DNA of 7,157 nt, taken from Sphingomonas sp. GTDB taxonomy: Bacteria; Pseudomonadota; Alphaproteobacteria; Sphingomonadales; Sphingomonadaceae. Made by a program: the position numbers and the translations under genes. The DNA is taken from positions 1 to 7,157 of the forward strand of contig JAICVC010000112.1 of NCBI GenBank assembly GCA_025935515.1. The letters are read 5' to 3'. Under the pieces are notes generated by a model, which worked only from the letters and a program-made list of their open reading frames with translations, was not told the DNA's origin and ran no database searches. Below, piece by piece: positions 5,690 through 7,157 of this stretch (its first letter is position 1; each line of letters begins with the position of its first letter).

Positions 5690-5785
5690 CTTCCTCTCCC
5701 TGGCGACTCGATTCGCTTGCCTTTTGCCTACTGGAGTCATAAATCGCAACTAAGGAGTTAGATAAAATAACTAAACTACGACAAA
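5690..5785. promoter_or_regulatory. A+T-rich divergent control region with candidate HxlR operator
   Basis: This segment between the operon and the HxlR gene is much richer in A+T than the surrounding genes, chiefly at 5738-5797. It contains direct repeats AACTAA at 5748-5753 and 5769-5774, 21 bp apart (about two helical turns). It also holds inverted arms AGTTA (5756-5760) and TAACT (5768-5772), and CTAA (5750-5753) facing TTAG (5758-5761). TAAAAT at 5763-5768 could be a plus-strand -10 element lying inside the inverted repeat, but no matching -35 was found. HxlR-family regulators commonly bind such repeats between themselves and divergent targets. The site is inferred, not demonstrated. Confidence 0.5.
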
Positions 5786-5832
5786 ATGAGGAAAAACGGC
5801 GGTACGACGACGCGTGCGGGCTGGCGCACGCG
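5786..5832 (+). other. Out-of-frame N-terminal segment of the HxlR gene (apparent 1-base frameshift)
   Basis: An ATG at 5786 begins a frame reading M-R-K and then N-G-G. If the five-A run at 5792-5796 had six A residues, the reading would be MRKKRRYDDACGLAHA followed directly by MELLGERW. That is the usual start of this HxlR subfamily, including its conserved Cys. As written, the conserved YDDACGLAHA segment (5803-5832) lies in the frame of the 5833 ATG. That frame is open back to 5743 but contains no ATG, GTG or TTG. A sequencing or assembly indel, a genuine mutation, slippage on the A-run, or a non-standard start are all possible. Confidence 0.7.
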
Positions 5833-6426
5833 ATGGAGCTGCTGGGCGAGCGGTGGGCGATGCTGGTCCTGCGCGAGCTCGCCTACGGGCCGCGCCGCTT
5901 CTCCGAGCTCAAGGCGGACCTCCAGGGAATCAGCGCCAACGTGTTGACCCAGCGCCTGACCGAGCTGGAGGCGCGCGGACTGGTGCGCAAGGTCAGGCTT
6001 CCGCCGCCGGCTTCGGTCCAGGTCTATGAAGCAACGGAATGGGGTCTCGAGGCGGTGCCGGTCATCGCCTCCCTCGGCCGCTGGGCTGCGCGAAGCCCCT
6101 GCCACGATCCGACGCTGCCGATGAGCCATGTGTCGCTGATCATGTCGCTGCAGACCTTGCTGTCGCCGGCACGCGCTGGCGATCTCGACGCCCGAATCGG
6201 CTTCCGCCTTGGCGAAGCGAGCTATGTCACCACGCTCCACGAGGGCCGGCTCGATGTCGGGCGCGGCGAGCCCGTCGACTGCGACGCCACCTTCATCGGG
6301 CCGCCGAGTGCTGTCGCCGGCGCGATTCATGGCGGCGCGCCGCTCGACACGATCGAAGTCGAAGGAGACCTGGCCCTGGCCCAACGCTTCCGGACGCTCT
6401 TCCCGCTGCCGCCAAAAATTAGCTGA
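5833..6426 (+). CDS. HxlR-family winged-helix regulator with SCP2-like C-terminal domain
   Basis: From the first in-frame ATG this gives 197 residues. Residues 1-90 are an HxlR-type winged helix: MELLGERWAMLVLRELAYGPRRF, then the recognition region LKADLQGISANVLTQRLTELEARGLV (27-52) and a wing ending in EATEWG. Residues from about 113 to 197 resemble the SCP2-like domain attached to some HxlR proteins (IGFRLGEASYVTTLHEGRL, DATFIGPPSAVAGAIHGG, VEGDLALAQRFRTLF) and may bind a hydrophobic ligand. HxlR proteins are usually dimeric repressors or activators responding to electrophiles or other small molecules. The ATG at 5833 is not a convincing start, because the family-conserved YDDACGLAHA, with its Cys, is encoded immediately upstream in the same frame without a normal start codon. 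The intended start is probably 5786 with a lost A in the run at 5792-5796. It is divergent from the seven-gene operon and is the likely local regulator. Confidence 0.88.
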   Translation: MELLGERWAMLVLRELAYGPRRFSELKADLQGISANVLTQRLTELEARGLVRKVRLPPPASVQVYEATEWGLEAVPVIASLGRWAARSPCHDPTLPMSHVSLIMSLQTLLSPARAGDLDARIGFRLGEASYVTTLHEGRLDVGRGEPVDCDATFIGPPSAVAGAIHGGAPLDTIEVEGDLALAQRFRTLFPLPPKIS

Positions 6427-6466
6427 ACGTTGAGGCGCCCGGCGGCTTCGCTTAAGGCACTTCGAT

Positions 6467-7157
6467 ATGACTGATCTTCCCAACGTGCAGCCCGAGAGCC
6501 GGGCGGAGACGCTGATGGCCTCGCCCGACAAGATCGCCAAGGTGCGCGAGCTGTTCGGAGTCGATTCGGACATGGAGGTGCCGGCCTTCAGCGAGGCGGA
6601 CGAGCGAGTCCCCGATCTCGACCCGACCTATGTGTTCGACCCCGACACGACGATGGCGATCTGCGCGGGCTTCTCGAAGAACCGCCGGGTAATGGTCCAG
6701 GGCTATCACGGCACCGGCAAGTCGACTCACATCGAGCAGGTCGCGGCACGGCTCAACTGGCCGATGATCCGCATCAACCTCGACGCGCACATCAGCCGCA
6801 TCGACCTCGTCGGCCGCGACGCCATCGTGCTCCGCGACGGCCAGCAGGTGACCGAATTCCGTGAAGGCTTGTTGCCCTGGGCGTTGCAGCATCCGGTGGC
6901 CTTGGTGTTCGACGAATATGACGCCGGGCGCCCCGACGTGATGTTCGTGATCCAGCGGGTGCTCGAAGCCGAAGGCAAGCTCACCCTGCTAGACCAGAAC
7001 CGGGTGATCCGCCCCAACCCCTGGTTCCGCCTGTTCGCGACGACCAACACTGTCGGCCTTGGCGACACCACCGGCCTCTATCACGGCACCCAGGCGATCA
7101 ACCAGGGCCAGATGGACCGCTGGAACATCGTCACCACCCTCAATTACCTGCCGGCCG
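6467..7157 (+). CDS. cobS: Aerobic cobaltochelatase subunit CobS, N-terminal 230 residues (runs off the window)
   Basis: The frame is open from ATG 6467 to the window end with no stop, so it is 3'-truncated by the edge; the full family is about 330 residues. Visible AAA+ features are Walker A GYHGTGKST (79-87), Walker B VALVFDEYD (144-152), FATTNTVGLGD (190-200, sensor-1 Asn at 194) and the CobS-typical GLYHGTQAINQGQMDRWN (203-220). CobS forms an ATPase ring with CobT. With CobN they insert cobalt into hydrogenobyrinic acid a,c-diamide in aerobic B12 synthesis, in the cytoplasm. Related genomes can carry cobS/cobT without a full B12 pathway, so a role in B12 cannot be assumed here. A weak AAGG at 6454-6457 lies nine bases before the ATG. 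The gap to the HxlR gene is only 40 bp, with no terminator seen, so read-through is possible. cobT would be expected downstream. Confidence 0.95.
   Translation, partial: MTDLPNVQPESRAETLMASPDKIAKVRELFGVDSDMEVPAFSEADERVPDLDPTYVFDPDTTMAICAGFSKNRRVMVQGYHGTGKSTHIEQVAARLNWPMIRINLDAHISRIDLVGRDAIVLRDGQQVTEFREGLLPWALQHPVALVFDEYDAGRPDVMFVIQRVLEAEGKLTLLDQNRVIRPNPWFRLFATTNTVGLGDTTGLYHGTQAINQGQMDRWNIVTTLNYLPA

Noticed and set aside
5776..6573. A 265-codon minus-strand open frame opposite the HxlR gene and the cobS start
   Set aside because: It is a low-complexity Arg/Ala shadow; the plus-strand HxlR and CobS motifs account for this region.

Overview
The window looks like chromosomal DNA of an alphaproteobacterium, most likely a sphingomonad or close relative. 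This rests on the high G+C content, the bolA / J-domain gene / cobS neighbourhood, the CobS sequence type and a recalled intergenic repeat motif. No database search was possible, so family names come from recognising motifs in the translations.

Layout. (1) Positions 1-460, minus strand: the start of a pirin-family gene, cut by the window edge, preceded by a 95-residue BolA-family gene whose stop overlaps the pirin ATG. (2) Positions 483-1055, plus strand: a J-domain protein with a Cys/His-rich N-terminus. It diverges from bolA with only 22 bp between the two start codons, and a TATATA box lies in that gap. (3) Positions 1052-5689, minus strand: seven tightly packed genes read right to left. 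They encode a single-domain VOC protein, a glutathione S-transferase (GST)-like protein, a tandem-duplicated DUF1428 (YbaA-like) protein, a two-domain VOC protein, a PhnB-like VOC protein, a RibD_C/dihydrofolate-reductase-like protein and a second GST-like protein. Gaps are 36 bp or less and several genes overlap by 4-8 nt, so this is very probably one operon. (4) Positions 5690-5832: an A+T-rich divergent control region. (5) Positions 5833-6426, plus strand: an HxlR-family winged-helix regulator with an SCP2-like C-terminal domain. Its conserved N-terminus is out of frame unless one A is added to a five-A run at 5792-5796. (6) Positions 6467-7157, plus strand: the first 230 codons of cobS, the AAA+ subunit of aerobic cobaltochelatase.

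How the genes may work together. The seven-gene operon plus the divergent HxlR gene looks like a self-contained accessory cassette placed between bolA/dnaJ-like and cobS. Its enzyme families suggest handling of small electrophiles, aldehydes or xenobiotics by GSTs, VOC enzymes and an NAD(P)H reductase, under a ligand- or redox-sensing repressor. That function is an inference and no substrate can be named. No tRNA, rRNA, CRISPR array, transposase or phage gene was seen, and no gene-free stretch exceeds about 145 bp.
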